Of a DNA stretch of 64,000 nucleotides, positions 45,264 through 54,302 are shown piece by piece. The notes under the pieces were generated by a model. The model was not told the origin of the DNA. It saw only the letters and a list, made by a program, of their open reading frames with translations, and searched no databases. A program made the translations under genes and the position numbers. Numbering within the stretch: position 1 is the stretch's first letter; every line of letters starts with the position of its first letter. Origin of the DNA: Actinomadura pelletieri DSM 43383 (GTDB lineage Bacteria > Actinomycetota > Actinomycetes > Streptosporangiales > Streptosporangiaceae); contig NZ_RBWU01000001.1 in assembly GCF_003634705.1 (NCBI RefSeq), positions 1,230,980-1,294,979 of the forward strand, given 5' to 3'.

Positions 45264-46088
45264 GTGAGCGAGATCGAGCAGGCTCCACCCGGGGTGGACG
45301 TCACCGTTCCGAGCGCGGCCCGGCTGTACGACTACTACCTCGGTGGAACCGACAATTACGAGGTCGACCGTAAGGCCGCGGAAATGATCCGTGCGAAGAT
45401 GCCCGAGTTGGAGGACGCGGCGTGGGCGAACCGCGGGTTCCTGCAACGTTCGGTGCGATGGTTGGCCGAACACGGGATCCGGCAGTTCATCGACATCGGT
45501 GCCGGGCTGCCGACGCGGAACAACACGCATGAGGCGGCGCAGGCGGTCGCACCCGACGCGCGGGTCCTCTACGCCGACAACGACCCGATGGTTCGGGTGC
45601 ACGCGGACGCCCTGCTGGCCGGGTCGACGGGCACCGCGTTCATCACCGCCGACTTCCGTGACCCGGACGGCCTGCTCGATCACCCGACGACCCGCGCGAC
45701 CATCGACTTCGCCGAGCCCGTGGCGCTGCTGGTGGTGGCGCTGACCCACTTCGTCCCGGCGGAGGACGACCCGTGGGGGCTCGTCCGGCGCTACATGGCG
45801 GAGCTGGTTCCGGGCAGTTACCTGGTGCTGTCCGCGATCACCGGCGACCGGCAGTCGCCGCGGGCCATCGCCGCGATCGAGGGGGTGTACGCCAACGCGA
45901 GCGCCAAGGCCCATCTGCGGAACCGCGCGGAGATCGCCCGGTTCTTCGAGGGGCTGGAGATCGTCCCGCCGTACGAGGGCGCGGCGGCGGAACTCGCCTT
46001 CGTCGGGGAATGGGGCGCCGAGGACCCGGAGGCCGCCGACAGTGACGGATCACGCTGGGGATATTGCGCAGTGGCGAGGAGGCCATGA
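45264..46088 (+). CDS. DUF574 S-adenosyl methyltransferase-like protein
   Basis: A 274-aa protein from GTG 45264 with AAGGGAG upstream. The family hallmarks are an early SAARLYDYYLGGTDNY, the SAM loop FIDIGAGLPTRNNTHE, and VLYADNDPMVRVHA. The family is abundant in actinomycetes, often next to DUF397/HTH pairs as here, and its substrate is unknown. Its stop overlaps the next small gene (ATGA). A weak copy of the TGTGATTCACA motif (8 of 11) lies at 45229-45239. Confidence 0.95.
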   Translation: MSEIEQAPPGVDVTVPSAARLYDYYLGGTDNYEVDRKAAEMIRAKMPELEDAAWANRGFLQRSVRWLAEHGIRQFIDIGAGLPTRNNTHEAAQAVAPDARVLYADNDPMVRVHADALLAGSTGTAFITADFRDPDGLLDHPTTRATIDFAEPVALLVVALTHFVPAEDDPWGLVRRYMAELVPGSYLVLSAITGDRQSPRAIAAIEGVYANASAKAHLRNRAEIARFFEGLEIVPPYEGAAAELAFVGEWGAEDPEAADSDGSRWGYCAVARRP

Positions 46089-46306
46089 TGAACAAGCCGT
46101 CCCTAGAGGAATTGGGCGTCGATCCCGAGGCCTTGGAATGGAAACGGTCGGGAAACGGTGAGAGCGCCGTCGAAGTGGCCTTCGTCGGCGCCTGGACACT
46201 GCTGCGCACCACGGGCGGTGAGCTCGTCTCGGTGTTCGACGAGCACGAATGGGCGTGCTTCCTGGACGGCGTGAAGAACGGCGAGTTCGATCACGCGGCC
46301 ACATGA
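46085..46306 (+). CDS. Small DUF397-like protein coupled to the DUF574 gene
   Basis: A 73-aa protein starting MMNKPSLEELGVDPEALEW. The stretch EWKRSGNGESAVEVAFVGAW matches the opening of DUF397 (W-x-x-S...G..VEVA), and RTTGGELVSVFDEHEWACFL matches the ending, so it is a diverged DUF397. The 4-nt overlap implies co-translation with the methyltransferase, an interesting physical pairing. Confidence 0.7.
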   Translation: MMNKPSLEELGVDPEALEWKRSGNGESAVEVAFVGAWTLLRTTGGELVSVFDEHEWACFLDGVKNGEFDHAAT

Positions 46307-46321
46307 CTTCCCGGTCAGATC

Positions 46322-46332
46322 TGTGATTCACA
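46322..46332. promoter_or_regulatory. TGTGATTCACA site upstream of the second Scr1 HTH gene
   Basis: An 11-bp palindrome (TGTGA-T-TCACA) within ATCTGTGATTCACA, 55 bp before the HTH start. It is repeated exactly at 47732-47742. A candidate operator for the Scr1 regulator. Confidence 0.6.
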
Positions 46333-46386
46333 AATCCCGAAGGCGTATGCTGATGGCGGTCGTCTCTCTCAAGGGAGGTGGTTCCG

Positions 46387-47229
46387 TTGAGTGAGGCCTA
46401 CGGGGCCACCATCGCCAAACGAAGGCTGGCGCGCCGCCTGAAGGAGCTGCGCGTCGAGGCGGGCTACACGGCCAACCAGGTGTGCGACCGGCTGAACTGG
46501 GGCCGGGGCAAGGTCGGCCGGTTCGAGGCCAACAGTTGGGTCCGGCCCGAGCTGAGCGACATCCGCGACCTCGCACGGATCTACGCGGGCAGCGACCTCG
46601 CCGAACTGGAGGAGCTGGCGGCACAGGCGCGGCACCGGGCGTGGTGGCGCGAGTACCCCGATGTCTTCGACAACGAGTTCCCCGGCTACGAGGGCGACGC
46701 GACCCACATCCGGGTGATCATGCCGTTGGTGCTGCCGGGGCTGCTCCAGACGCTGCCGTACATGCAGGCGCTGCTCGCGTCCGGGTCGAAGTCGCCCGAA
46801 TGGCGCGAACGGGCCCTGCGAGCACGGCTGAGACGGCAGCAGATCCTCGACCGGGACGACGGAACGGCACCCCAACTGGTCGCCCTCATCACCGAGGCGT
46901 CCCTGATGTACGAGTGGGGAGATCCGGGCGATCGTCGTACACAGCTCCGGCACCTGCTGAAGGCGTCGGCCCGTCCGGGGATCGAACTGCGGCTGCTGCG
47001 GTTCTCGGACGGCCTGCACCCCGGCATGTCCACGCTGGTCAACATCTTCCGCTTCCCCGGCGACGAGCCGCCCATGGTCTTCCTGGAAAACGACGCCGAC
47101 ATCCAGGAGATCGACACCCCCGGCAGTGTGGAGGCGTATGACCGCATATTCGAGCAGATCCGTGAGGCGGCGCTGAGCCCCGCCGACACGGCGGAACACC
47201 TGGAGAAGCTGATCACCACATTGGAGTAA
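46387..47229 (+). CDS. Scr1-family helix-turn-helix regulator (second copy)
   Basis: A 280-aa protein. TTG at 46387 is preferred because AAGGGAGG lies 8 bp upstream; GTG at 46378 is inside that site. The HTH is RRLKELRVEAGYTANQVCDRL with KVGRFEANSW, followed by the DUF5753-type domain (IMPLVLPGLLQTLPYMQALL). It is followed by its DUF397 partner at 47253. The preceding palindrome is likely its own operator, and the identical site before the ATPase gene at 47827 makes that gene a probable target. Confidence 0.95.
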   Translation: MSEAYGATIAKRRLARRLKELRVEAGYTANQVCDRLNWGRGKVGRFEANSWVRPELSDIRDLARIYAGSDLAELEELAAQARHRAWWREYPDVFDNEFPGYEGDATHIRVIMPLVLPGLLQTLPYMQALLASGSKSPEWRERALRARLRRQQILDRDDGTAPQLVALITEASLMYEWGDPGDRRTQLRHLLKASARPGIELRLLRFSDGLHPGMSTLVNIFRFPGDEPPMVFLENDADIQEIDTPGSVEAYDRIFEQIREAALSPADTAEHLEKLITTLE

Positions 47230-47252
47230 GACTTACCTGGAGCTGGAGCGAG

Positions 47253-47450
47253 ATGGACCTCTCTCAGGCACGCTGGTTCAAGGCCCGCGCGAGCGCGAGC
47301 AGCAACGGTGGTTGCGTCGAGGTCGCCGACCTCGAGACGGCCACGGGGCTGCGGGACAGCACGACCCCCGAGGCGGGCGCGCACATCATTCCCCGTCCGG
47401 TCTTCGCGGCGTTCCTCGACGACGTACGATCCGGCCGATACGACCGCTGA
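47253..47450 (+). CDS. DUF397 protein, partner of second Scr1 regulator
   Basis: A 65-aa protein from ATG 47253 behind GGAGCGAG. It has SSNGGCVEVADLETATGLRDS, with one residue lost relative to the usual SNGGxCVEVA, and the canonical C-terminal half (IIPRPVFAAFLDDVRSGRY). It lies 23 bp after the regulator gene, in one operon ending at a long hairpin. Confidence 0.92.
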   Translation: MDLSQARWFKARASASSNGGCVEVADLETATGLRDSTTPEAGAHIIPRPVFAAFLDDVRSGRYDR

Positions 47451-47484
47451 CCAGCCGATTTCCCGTCCGGGCCGGGTAGTGACC

Positions 47485-47543
47485 GGGCCGCACACCGGAT
47501 CCCCCAGGGCTGCATCTCTGGGGGATCCGCACGTGTGCGGCCC
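47485..47543 (+). terminator. Long hairpin terminator after DUF397
   Basis: GGGCCGCACAC pairs with GTGTGCGGCCC, and inside it GGATCCCCCAG pairs with CTGGGGGATCC. The stem is about 22 bp with a small bulge. Confidence 0.85.
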
Positions 47544-47731
47544 TCTCTCAGGCGCCGACAACGGTACAGCGGCGGCGCCGAGCCGTCCGTTATCTGCCGG
47601 TACACGCTTCGATCACCAGGGGTGAACGCGTTATGACGGCAATAGGACGCGAGCGTGAACGTCTCAGTCGAGGACCGACCCGCTTTGTCGTGCATTGGGC
47701 TTCCGGTGCTGGAATGTGCGAAGCTTGGATC

Positions 47732-47742
47732 TGTGATTCACA
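47732..47742. promoter_or_regulatory. Second TGTGATTCACA site, upstream of the ATPase gene
   Basis: Identical 11-bp palindrome to that at 46322, including the flanking GATC on its left, 85 bp before the start codon at 47827. This supports co-regulation by the Scr1 HTH protein. Confidence 0.6.
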
Positions 47743-47826
47743 CATAGCGAGTCGCGAACCATCGGGTTCATGTCCCGACTGTGATCTGTACGGCTGAGCT
47801 CCGCGAGACCTCCGAGGGTGGGTGTC

Positions 47827-48588
47827 ATGACGAAGGCCGCGCCGGTGTGCGGGAACCCCTGGAACCTGGAACACGGCGGATGCGCGGCCCTCTCCCTGCC
47901 CACGGACGAGTCCATCGCCGCCGTCGCGCGAGCCCAGGTCCGCGGCCTGCTCCACTCGCTCGGTCTCGCCGTCCAGAACATTCACGACCTCGCCGTCATG
48001 GTCAGCGAACTGGCGACCAACGTCCTCCAACACGCCACGTCCGGCCCCGGACTTCCCGGCGCCGAATTGTGGGTGTACCAGCGCAGCGGCGAGTGCGGAC
48101 GCGACGAACTGGTCGTCAAGGCGTTCGACACGCTGCGACAGTGGCACCATCGCCCACACACGACCGGTGACCTGCTCGAACACGGCCGGGGGCTGCAGCT
48201 CATCGAGATCCTCGCGGACGGCAGGTGGGGTCATCACCCGTCCCGTTCCCGGCTCTGTTCCCCGTCCGTCCGCGGCAAGGCCACCTGGTTCGCCGTCCCG
48301 GTGTCCCGCCCCTCACAGGGCCGCCACATCCGGCCCGTCGACGAGCCGCACGCGATGAAGAACCTTCAGACGCTGCTCGTCCAGCGCGGCGTCGACCGGC
48401 TCGCACCCAGGGAGGAACTCGGCGTCACCGTCCTCTCCAGCCCCGGCGACCTGACTGTGTGGTGCGAAACGGCGACGTTCCGCTGGTGCGCCCGCTCCGG
48501 CGAAACCGGAAAACTCCCGGTCACCGACATCACGGAGGTGTGCGAGCAGCTCGTTCGCCTCCACGAGGCGATGGACGATCGCGGTTAG
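47827..48588 (+). CDS. RsbW-like ATP-binding protein with C-terminal extension
   Basis: A 253-aa protein from ATG 47827 with GAGGGTGGG upstream. Residues 1-150 are a GHKL ATPase: MVSELATNVLQHA is the N box and EHGRGLQLIEILA the G2 box. The final 90 residues are an extension with little similarity to RsbW (GVTVLSSPGDLTVWCETATFRWC) and of unknown role. It ends at a strong terminator hairpin. It is likely part of a sigma or anti-sigma switch controlled by the adjacent Scr1 regulator. Confidence 0.88.
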   Translation: MTKAAPVCGNPWNLEHGGCAALSLPTDESIAAVARAQVRGLLHSLGLAVQNIHDLAVMVSELATNVLQHATSGPGLPGAELWVYQRSGECGRDELVVKAFDTLRQWHHRPHTTGDLLEHGRGLQLIEILADGRWGHHPSRSRLCSPSVRGKATWFAVPVSRPSQGRHIRPVDEPHAMKNLQTLLVQRGVDRLAPREELGVTVLSSPGDLTVWCETATFRWCARSGETGKLPVTDITEVCEQLVRLHEAMDDRG

Positions 48589-48596
48589 AGGAGGGG

Positions 48597-48642
48597 GTCG
48601 TATGGCCTGACCGCAACGAGAGCGGCGGTCAGGCCATACGAC
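48597..48642. terminator. Perfect 18-bp stem, bidirectional terminator
   Basis: GTCGTATGGCCTGACCGC (48597-48614) is exactly complementary to 48625-48642, with a 10-nt loop. It sits between the ATPase gene and the metE 3' array, 8 bp after the ATPase stop, and can stop transcripts from either side. Confidence 0.88.
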
Positions 48643-48650
48643 ACCGCGAA

Positions 48651-49490
48651 TCAGCCCACCCCGACCCGAACAAGCCGCCCCGCCGTGACCACGTTCCGCA
48701 AGAACGCCTCCGCCTCCGGGTACCCGCAGGTCTTCAGACCGCAGTCGGGGTCGACCCACAGCCGACCGGGTTCCACCGCCCGCAGCGTCCGCCTCAGGTT
48801 TCCTCCATTCCGTGAATCAGCCGGTCACATCGGCACGGACGTGCCGCGCCGCGGTGACCAGGTTCTGCGGGAACGCCTCTGTCTCCAGGTAGGCGCGGGT
48901 CTTGAGGCCGCAGTCGGGGTTGCCCGGCCGAGCGGGTTCCATCGCCCGTAGCGTCCGCCGCGGGTTCTCCTCCATCCCTTGGATCAGCCGGTCACGTTGG
49001 CGCGGACGCGGCGGGCGGCGGTGACCAGGTTCCGCAGGGGGACGCCTCTGTCTCCGGGTAGGCGCGGGTCTTGAGGTCGCAGTCGGGGTTGGCCCGGCCG
49101 AGCGGGTTCCATCGCTCGCAGCGTCCGCCGCGGGTTCTCCTCCATCCCTTGGATCAGGCGGTCACGTTGGCGCGGACGCGGCGGGCGGCGGTGACCAGGT
49201 TCCGCAGGGACGCCTTCGTCTCTGGGTAGGCGCGGGTCTTGAGGTCGCAGTCGGGGTTGGCCCGGCCGAGCGGGTTCCGCCGCCCGTAGCGTCCGCCGCG
49301 GGTTCTCCTCCTTCCCTTGGATTAGCCGGTCACGTTGGCGCGGACGCGGCGGGCGGCGGTGACCAGGTTCCGCAGGGACGCCTTCGTCTCCGGGTAGGCG
49401 CGGGTCTTCAGACCGCAGTCGAGGTTGCCCCAGAGCCGACCGGGTTCCGCCGCCCGCAGCGTCCGCCGCGGTGTTCGTCCTTCCCGTGGA
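48651..49490 (-). repeat. Five tandem degenerate copies of the metE 3' end
   Basis: Five head-to-tail units of 166-170 bp start at 48651, 48817, 48984, 49154 and 49322 (each at a reverse stop codon TCA or TTA) and abut the intact metE end at 49491. Each unit repeats the last 53 codons of metE, from about MEENLRR through [13 protein letters not shown] to RANVT and the stop. Units nearest metE are most similar and the outermost (48651) is most decayed. One unit carries extra G residues that shift the frame. Several retain the NPDCGLKTR zinc-ligand motif in frame. No promoter or start codon for them was seen. Confidence 0.92.
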
Positions 49491-51740
49491 TCAGTCGGTC
49501 ACGTTGGCGCGGACGCGGCGGGCGGCGGTGACCAGGTTTCGTAGGGATGCTTCTGTTTCGGGGTAGGCGCGGGTCTTGAGGCCGCAGTCGGGGTTGACCC
49601 AGAGCCGAGCGGGGTCCACTGCCCGCAGTGCGCGCCGGAGGTTCTCCTCCATCTCCTCGGCGGACGGGACGCGCGGCGAGTGGATGTCGTACACGCCGGG
49701 CCCGATGCCGTTCTCGTACCCGGCGGCGCGCAGGTCGGCGACCAGTTCCATGTGCGAACGCGCCGCCTCGACGCTGGTCACGTCGGCGTCGAGTTCGCCG
49801 ATCGCGTCGATGATCTCGCCGAACTCCGAGTAGCACATGTGCGTGTGGATCTGCGTGCCGTCGGCGACGCCCGAGGTCGCTAGTCGGAACGCGCCGACCG
49901 CCCACCGCAAGTACGCCGGACGGTCGGCGTCGCGGAGTGGGAGCAGTTCGCGGAGCGCGGGCTCGTCGACCTGGATGACGCGGATCCCCGCGGCCTCAAG
50001 GTCGGTGATCTCGTCCCGCAACGCGAGCGCGACCTGCCGGGCGGTGTCGGCGAGGGGCTGGTCGTCCCGGACGAACGACCAGGCCAGCATGGTCACCGGC
50101 CCCGTCAGCATCCCCTTGACCGGCTTGCTCGTCAGCGACTGCGCGTACGTCGCCCACTCCACCGTCATCGGACGTGGCCGCGCCACATCGCTGTGCAGGA
50201 TCGGCGGACGGACATACCGCGACCCGTACGACTGCACCCACCCGTGTTCGGTGGCGGCGTACCCGTCGAGCTGCTCGGCGAAGTACTGCACCATGTCGTT
50301 GCGTTCGGGTTCGCCGTGCACGAGAACGTCCAGGCCGAGGTCCTCCTGAAGCGCGATGACCCGGGCGATCTCCTCCTTCATCGCGCGCGAGTAGGCCTCG
50401 TCGGTGATGCGCCCGGCGCGGTGGTCGGCGCGGGCCCGGCGGATCTCGGGGGTCTGCGGGAACGAGCCGATCGTCGTCGTCGCCAGTGGAGGCAGGCCCA
50501 GCGCTTCCTGCTGGACGGCGAACCTGGCGGCGCGGTCACCCCGGCGGGTTCCGTCGCCGAGCGCGTCGAGCCGGGCGCGAACGTCCGGGTCGACGCCCGC
50601 CGGGGGTGCCGGGACCTCGGCGGACGGCGGGACGTCCTCCCGCAACGCCCGCCCTAGCGCGACGACCTCGTCGACCTTCTGCCGCGCGAACGCGAGCCGT
50701 CCCCGGACGTCCGGGTCCAGCGATGTCTCGGCGTCGAGGTCGAGGGGCACGTGCATCAGCGAGCAGGACGTGCCGACCACGACGCGGTCGACGAGTCCGA
50801 GCAGCGCGGCGCAGGTGGCCTTCGCGCGGCGCTGGTCGGTGCGCCACACGTTCCGGCCGTCCACGACCCCCGCGACGAGGGTCTTGCGCGGCAGCCCGCC
50901 GACCGAGGCCAGCAGGTCGAGGTTGTCGGGGCCCGCCACGAAGTCGAGCCCGACGGCCTCCACCCGGCTCGCGGCCAGAACCCGCAGGGCGTCCGTGCCG
51001 ATCGTCCCGAAGTACGTGGCGACCATCAGCCGCGGTCTGCTGGTCAACCGCCCGAGCCGCGCGTAGGCCCGCCCGAGCGCGTCGATCTCCTCCTCCGTCC
51101 GGTCGGCGACCAGCGCGGGTTCGTCCAGTTGCACCCACTCCGCGCCCGACCCGGCCAGCCGCTCCAGCACTTCGGCGTACACGTCGACGAGCCCGTCGAG
51201 GAGGTCGAGCGGCCGGAACCCGTCCGGCGAGCCCTCCGTTGACTTCGCCAACAGGAGATAGGTGAGCGGACCGATGAGCACGGGACGCGTCTCGATGCCG
51301 AGCGCCTTCGCCTCCCGGTACTCGGCCAGCGGCTTGGCCGCGGACCCGTCCGCCAACCGGAACCGCGTCTGCGGCCCCACCTCGGGGACGATGTAGTGAT
51401 AGTTCGTGTCGAACCACTTCGTCATTTCCAGCGGCGGCAGGTCCTGCACGCCGCGCGCCATCGCGAAGTACCGGTCGAAGCCGCTGAGCCGCCGGTACCG
51501 CTCGGGGACGGCATCGACCAGCACGCTCGTGTCGAGCACCTGGTCATAGAACGAGAACGTGTTCGACGGAATCGCGTCGAGGCCCGCTTCACGCAGGCCC
51601 GTCCAGACCGCCGCGCGCAGTTCCGCGCCGGTCTTCGTGAGCGCGTCGGCGTCACCGCGTCCGGCCCAATAGTCCTCGGTGGCGAACTTCAGTTCCCGGC
51701 GCGCTCCGATTCGGGGATATCCGAGGATCGTGGTGTTCAT
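49491..51740 (-). CDS. metE: Cobalamin-independent methionine synthase MetE
   Basis: A 749-aa protein from ATG 51740 ([17 protein letters not shown]), very near the usual 753. It transfers the methyl group of 5-methyltetrahydropteroyltriglutamate to homocysteine in the last step of methionine synthesis. Conserved elements: IGSFPQT at the start of the C-terminal barrel, [10 protein letters not shown], the zinc site HMCYSEF (His and Cys), an acidic ligand in VTSVEAARS, and [11 protein letters not shown] (third Cys). It is controlled by an upstream cobalamin riboswitch, which implies a B12-dependent MetH elsewhere in the genome. The downstream side is the array of its own 3' copies. Confidence 0.98.
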   Translation of the reverse strand: MNTTILGYPRIGARRELKFATEDYWAGRGDADALTKTGAELRAAVWTGLREAGLDAIPSNTFSFYDQVLDTSVLVDAVPERYRRLSGFDRYFAMARGVQDLPPLEMTKWFDTNYHYIVPEVGPQTRFRLADGSAAKPLAEYREAKALGIETRPVLIGPLTYLLLAKSTEGSPDGFRPLDLLDGLVDVYAEVLERLAGSGAEWVQLDEPALVADRTEEEIDALGRAYARLGRLTSRPRLMVATYFGTIGTDALRVLAASRVEAVGLDFVAGPDNLDLLASVGGLPRKTLVAGVVDGRNVWRTDQRRAKATCAALLGLVDRVVVGTSCSLMHVPLDLDAETSLDPDVRGRLAFARQKVDEVVALGRALREDVPPSAEVPAPPAGVDPDVRARLDALGDGTRRGDRAARFAVQQEALGLPPLATTTIGSFPQTPEIRRARADHRAGRITDEAYSRAMKEEIARVIALQEDLGLDVLVHGEPERNDMVQYFAEQLDGYAATEHGWVQSYGSRYVRPPILHSDVARPRPMTVEWATYAQSLTSKPVKGMLTGPVTMLAWSFVRDDQPLADTARQVALALRDEITDLEAAGIRVIQVDEPALRELLPLRDADRPAYLRWAVGAFRLATSGVADGTQIHTHMCYSEFGEIIDAIGELDADVTSVEAARSHMELVADLRAAGYENGIGPGVYDIHSPRVPSAEEMEENLRRALRAVDPARLWVNPDCGLKTRAYPETEASLRNLVTAARRVRANVTD

Positions 51741-51844
51741 GGCGGCATCCCTCGCTCTGCCACGGGCGACCCGCGGGGGCAGGGCACGCTGCACGCGCGC
51801 CGCAGACCTTCCCGCGAGGCCGCAGACCACCGCGCGCCGGTCGG

Positions 51845-52030
51845 CGCACGGGCGGAGGCAGGTCTTCGGACTCGCGGGCACCGCCTCTTCCGAGGCGTCC
51901 TACTGGCCGTCGCTTCCCAGGCCATACGGCCCAGTGCGTATGACGGCGGTCGTTCCCGCTCACCGCTGCGGGGCAGTCCCGGATTTCCACCGGGTTCCCT
52001 CTTACGACACTCGTCTCCGAGTGAACCATC
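51845..52030 (-). promoter_or_regulatory. Cobalamin riboswitch controlling metE
   Basis: Reading on the minus strand: a 5' stem containing GGGAACCCGGTGGAAATCC, then CGGGACTGCCCCGCAGCGG, GGGAAGCGACGGCCAGTAGG and the B12 box CGAGTCCGAAGACCTGCC (plus 51857-51874). These are the conserved core of adenosylcobalamin riboswitches. It lies 105 bp before the metE ATG and should turn the gene off when B12 is plentiful. The remainder of the 350-bp gap has no gene. Confidence 0.96.
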
Positions 52031-52090
52031 CGCACCTCGAAGTCTAGCGAGCCCCCGCAGTCGGTTTTCGGGTGCCGTCGTGTACGGAGA

Positions 52091-52552
52091 TCAACGGCGG
52101 AGGAATCCTCGTTTTCTGAAGAAGTTCGCCATGTCGTCGAAGACGGAGGCCGTCTGTTCTGCCGCCCACTCCTCGGAGAGGACCGCGCTACCGACCTGTG
52201 TGTCGTAGGCCTGAAGCCCTGTCGCGGCTTCGACGATCTCGCTGATGGCGCGGAGTCGTTCGGCGACACTCCTGGCGGCATCCCCTTCGGACCAATAGGG
52301 CACGGACAGAGACCACTCGCGGGAGATGCACCTCGCTTGAATCGCGGTCGGCATGTGGACGATCTCCCACGTAGGTGGATTCTCCGTGACCGACACGTCC
52401 CCGAGAAGCTCTCGCACCCGGGTGACGACCAAGTCCCATTCCGGCGGACGAGTAAGGATGTCGGGGCCCGCGGCGCGTTCCTCCAAGTCGTCCATGGCCT
52501 CCTCCCACGATTGGCCGGGCTTGCGCTCCACGAAGGCGATGCCATAGCTCAT
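52091..52552 (-). CDS. Conserved small protein, paralogue 1
   Basis: A 153-aa protein beginning MSYGIAFVERKPGQSWEEAM, with core NPPTWEIVHMP, REWSLSVPYWSEGDAAR and TGLQAYDTQVGSAVL. It is soluble, alpha/beta, and has no signal or catalytic motif. I recall a widespread actinomycete family of this type (xYDIxFxxRxPGQSWEEA...), of unknown function. Tandem paralogy and small acidic character are also seen in immunity proteins, but no toxin is present. The paralogue is at 53115. Confidence 0.8.
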   Translation of the reverse strand: MSYGIAFVERKPGQSWEEAMDDLEERAAGPDILTRPPEWDLVVTRVRELLGDVSVTENPPTWEIVHMPTAIQARCISREWSLSVPYWSEGDAARSVAERLRAISEIVEAATGLQAYDTQVGSAVLSEEWAAEQTASVFDDMANFFRKRGFLRR

Positions 52553-52603
52553 GGGCGCAATCTAGGCGCGACGTAGGACAGTCCCTGGACGACATCAGAG
52601 GCC

Positions 52604-52912
52604 TCAGCGGAGGTCGAACTTGACCTTGTCACCCTCCACGGAGGTGACCGTGATCTCCGCCGGGCCGACCCGGACGCGCTGTCCCACCGCGATCGGCATC
52701 GGTGCCGAGCCCTCGGCCGAGATGGTCATGCCCTGATCGGTGATCTCGGAGACGGTGAGATCGATGTCGTTGACCTCGATGCTCTGCCCCGACCCGGTCA
52801 CGGTCACATGACATTCGCCGTTCACGCAGGTGTACGAGTTGGACTGGCAGCCGCTGAGCAACAACGTGCCACCCAGCGCCACGACGGCCGCAAGCGAGAC
52901 GCGACGGACCAT
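52604..52912 (-). CDS. Small lipoprotein, paralogue 1
   Basis: A 102-aa protein with a full lipoprotein signal: MVRR, hydrophobic AAVVALGGTLLL, and lipobox LLSGC with Cys22. The mature part is a 70-residue beta-rich domain (SYTCVNGECHVTV, IEVNDIDLTVSEI, ISAEGSAPMPIAVGQRVRVG). Two further Cys may form a disulfide. A membrane-anchored extracellular protein is predicted; function unknown. Confidence 0.85.
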   Translation of the reverse strand: MVRRVSLAAVVALGGTLLLSGCQSNSYTCVNGECHVTVTGSGQSIEVNDIDLTVSEITDQGMTISAEGSAPMPIAVGQRVRVGPAEITVTSVEGDKVKFDLR

Positions 52913-53076
52913 GAACCCCTCCTCTAAAAAGCCCCTTGCAGGAGAAATAGATGCGCCGAAGGCCGGTCGGGTTCCGTGAGGCGTCTCACCCGGGGCGCCG
53001 GTGGCGTGCCGCCGAGAACGCCGGAGCCTTGGGCGGGTAGGGGTCCGGATCGGTCCCGGCGCGGGGGCGTGTGGGG

Positions 53077-53115
53077 TCAGGGTTGGAGGAGGAAGAGCCT
53101 GCGGTCGACGCGGTC
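53077..53115 (-). pseudogene. Duplicated 3' end of sepF
   Basis: The 39 bp at 53077-53115 encode the RVDRRLFLLQP terminus and stop of the sepF gene at 54717, with no upstream coding sequence. It marks the right border of duplication copy A and directly abuts the paralogous small-protein gene (shared bases at 53115). Confidence 0.85.
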
Positions 53116-53633
53116 TAAAGTCTACGGGCGCCCCGCAATCGGTTTCGGAACAGCGACGCGATCACGGAGGTCGACCGCGTTTGTCGCGCTCGCTTTCTGA
53201 GGGCGCCCGCCACGAGATCGAACATGGAGGCGGCCTGCTCCGTAGTCCACTCCTCCGACAGGACGGCCTCACCTAGCTGTGGGTCGTGGGCTCGAAGCCC
53301 TGTCGCGGATTCGATGATCTCGCAGATGGCAAGGATCCGTTCGGTGACACTCCTGGCCGCATCGCCCTCGAACCAGTAGGGCACGCTCAGGGACCATTCG
53401 CCCGAGATGCAGCTCACCAGGATCTTGGCGGGGCTGTGGTATATCTCCCACTCAGGTGGGTTTTCCTCGACCGAGATGTCCCCGAGAAGCTCTCGCAACC
53501 TGGTGACGACCAGGTCCCAGTTCGGTGGACGAGTATGGACGTCCGGGCCTTCGGCCCGTGCTTCCCAGGCGTCCATGGCCTCCTCCCACGACTGGCCGGG
53601 CTTTTTCTCCATGAATTCGATGTCATAACCCAT
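53115..53633 (-). CDS. Conserved small protein, paralogue 2
   Basis: A 172-aa protein from ATG 53633 (MGYDIEFMEKKPGQSWEEAM). It closely matches the protein at 52091 (NPPEWEIYHSP, GEWSLSVPYWFEGDAAR, TGLRAHDPQLGEAVL). It has a divergent basic C-terminal tail of about 20 residues (LRKRARQTRSTSVIASLFR) created by reading into the duplication junction, where the stop TAG lies. Function unknown. Confidence 0.78.
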   Translation of the reverse strand: MGYDIEFMEKKPGQSWEEAMDAWEARAEGPDVHTRPPNWDLVVTRLRELLGDISVEENPPEWEIYHSPAKILVSCISGEWSLSVPYWFEGDAARSVTERILAICEIIESATGLRAHDPQLGEAVLSEEWTTEQAASMFDLVAGALRKRARQTRSTSVIASLFRNRLRGARRL

Positions 53634-53732
53634 GGACGCAACTTAGGCGCGACGTAGGACACTCCCTGACGACCCCAGGGCGGCCGGAAAAGAAGTTGTG
53701 CGGGTTGGTGGTGGTTGGTCAGGGTGGGTGCC

Positions 53733-54302
53733 ATGGACGTCACGTTTCAGCGGTTGGGCGGGAATCGTTATTTCGCCAACGCGGCCCGTGCCGATGGCGT
53801 GACGGTGCGGGTTCCCGGGTACGACCGGACGAGCGCCATCCCGCATGACCTTGCGCATTTCGTCGCCGAGCGGGAGTTCGGCGTGACGCGGGGGTTCTGG
53901 GGGAGCGTCGCCGCGGGGGCGTTGTTCACCAACATGGTCGTGGTCTCGGGACGGCAGAAGCCGCATGCGGCCGAGCGGTCCAAGCAGATCATCAAGGCGC
54001 ATGCGGACGACCTCGGGATGTCCGAGGCGCTCGCCGGGGCGGTTCATGACGCCGTCGAGCAGGATCTCACGCTCGACGAGGTCATGAAGCGGTTGCGTGC
54101 GTACTGGGGGATCACGAGTGCGGCGCCGCTGCCGGTGGCGGCCGCCGACGCGGAGCCCGCGATCAACGCGCTGCGACATGCGGCCGAGCGTTGGGCGGCG
54201 GTGGCCGTCGACGAGGGCCTGACCTTGACCTGGCCGCTGCCGGTGGAGAAGGTGTCGCTGCCGCGGACCGGCCGATCTCAACGGAGCCGCCGCGGTCGGT
54301 GA
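53733..54302 (+). CDS. Hypothetical protein inserted in duplication copy B
   Basis: A 189-aa protein from ATG 53733 (MDVTFQRLGGNRYFA). It has a central HDLAHFVAEREFG that resembles a His/Asp/Glu metal site, a short hydrophobic stretch (SVAAGALFTNMVVVSG) and a basic tail. No known family was recognised. It is absent from copy A of the duplication, so it was gained by B or lost from A. It ends 1 bp before the convergent lipoprotein gene. Confidence 0.7.
   Translation: MDVTFQRLGGNRYFANAARADGVTVRVPGYDRTSAIPHDLAHFVAEREFGVTRGFWGSVAAGALFTNMVVVSGRQKPHAAERSKQIIKAHADDLGMSEALAGAVHDAVEQDLTLDEVMKRLRAYWGITSAAPLPVAAADAEPAINALRHAAERWAAVAVDEGLTLTWPLPVEKVSLPRTGRSQRSRRGR

Noticed and set aside
48651..49490. 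Array read as a CRISPR or integron attC cassette array
   Set aside because: Every unit is a copy of the metE 3' end with no spacers or separate cassettes, and no integrase or cas gene is present.
49408..49905. 165-codon minus-strand frame running from metE into the adjacent 3' copy
   Set aside because: It is out of frame with metE and Arg/Pro-rich; the metE frame carries the real protein.
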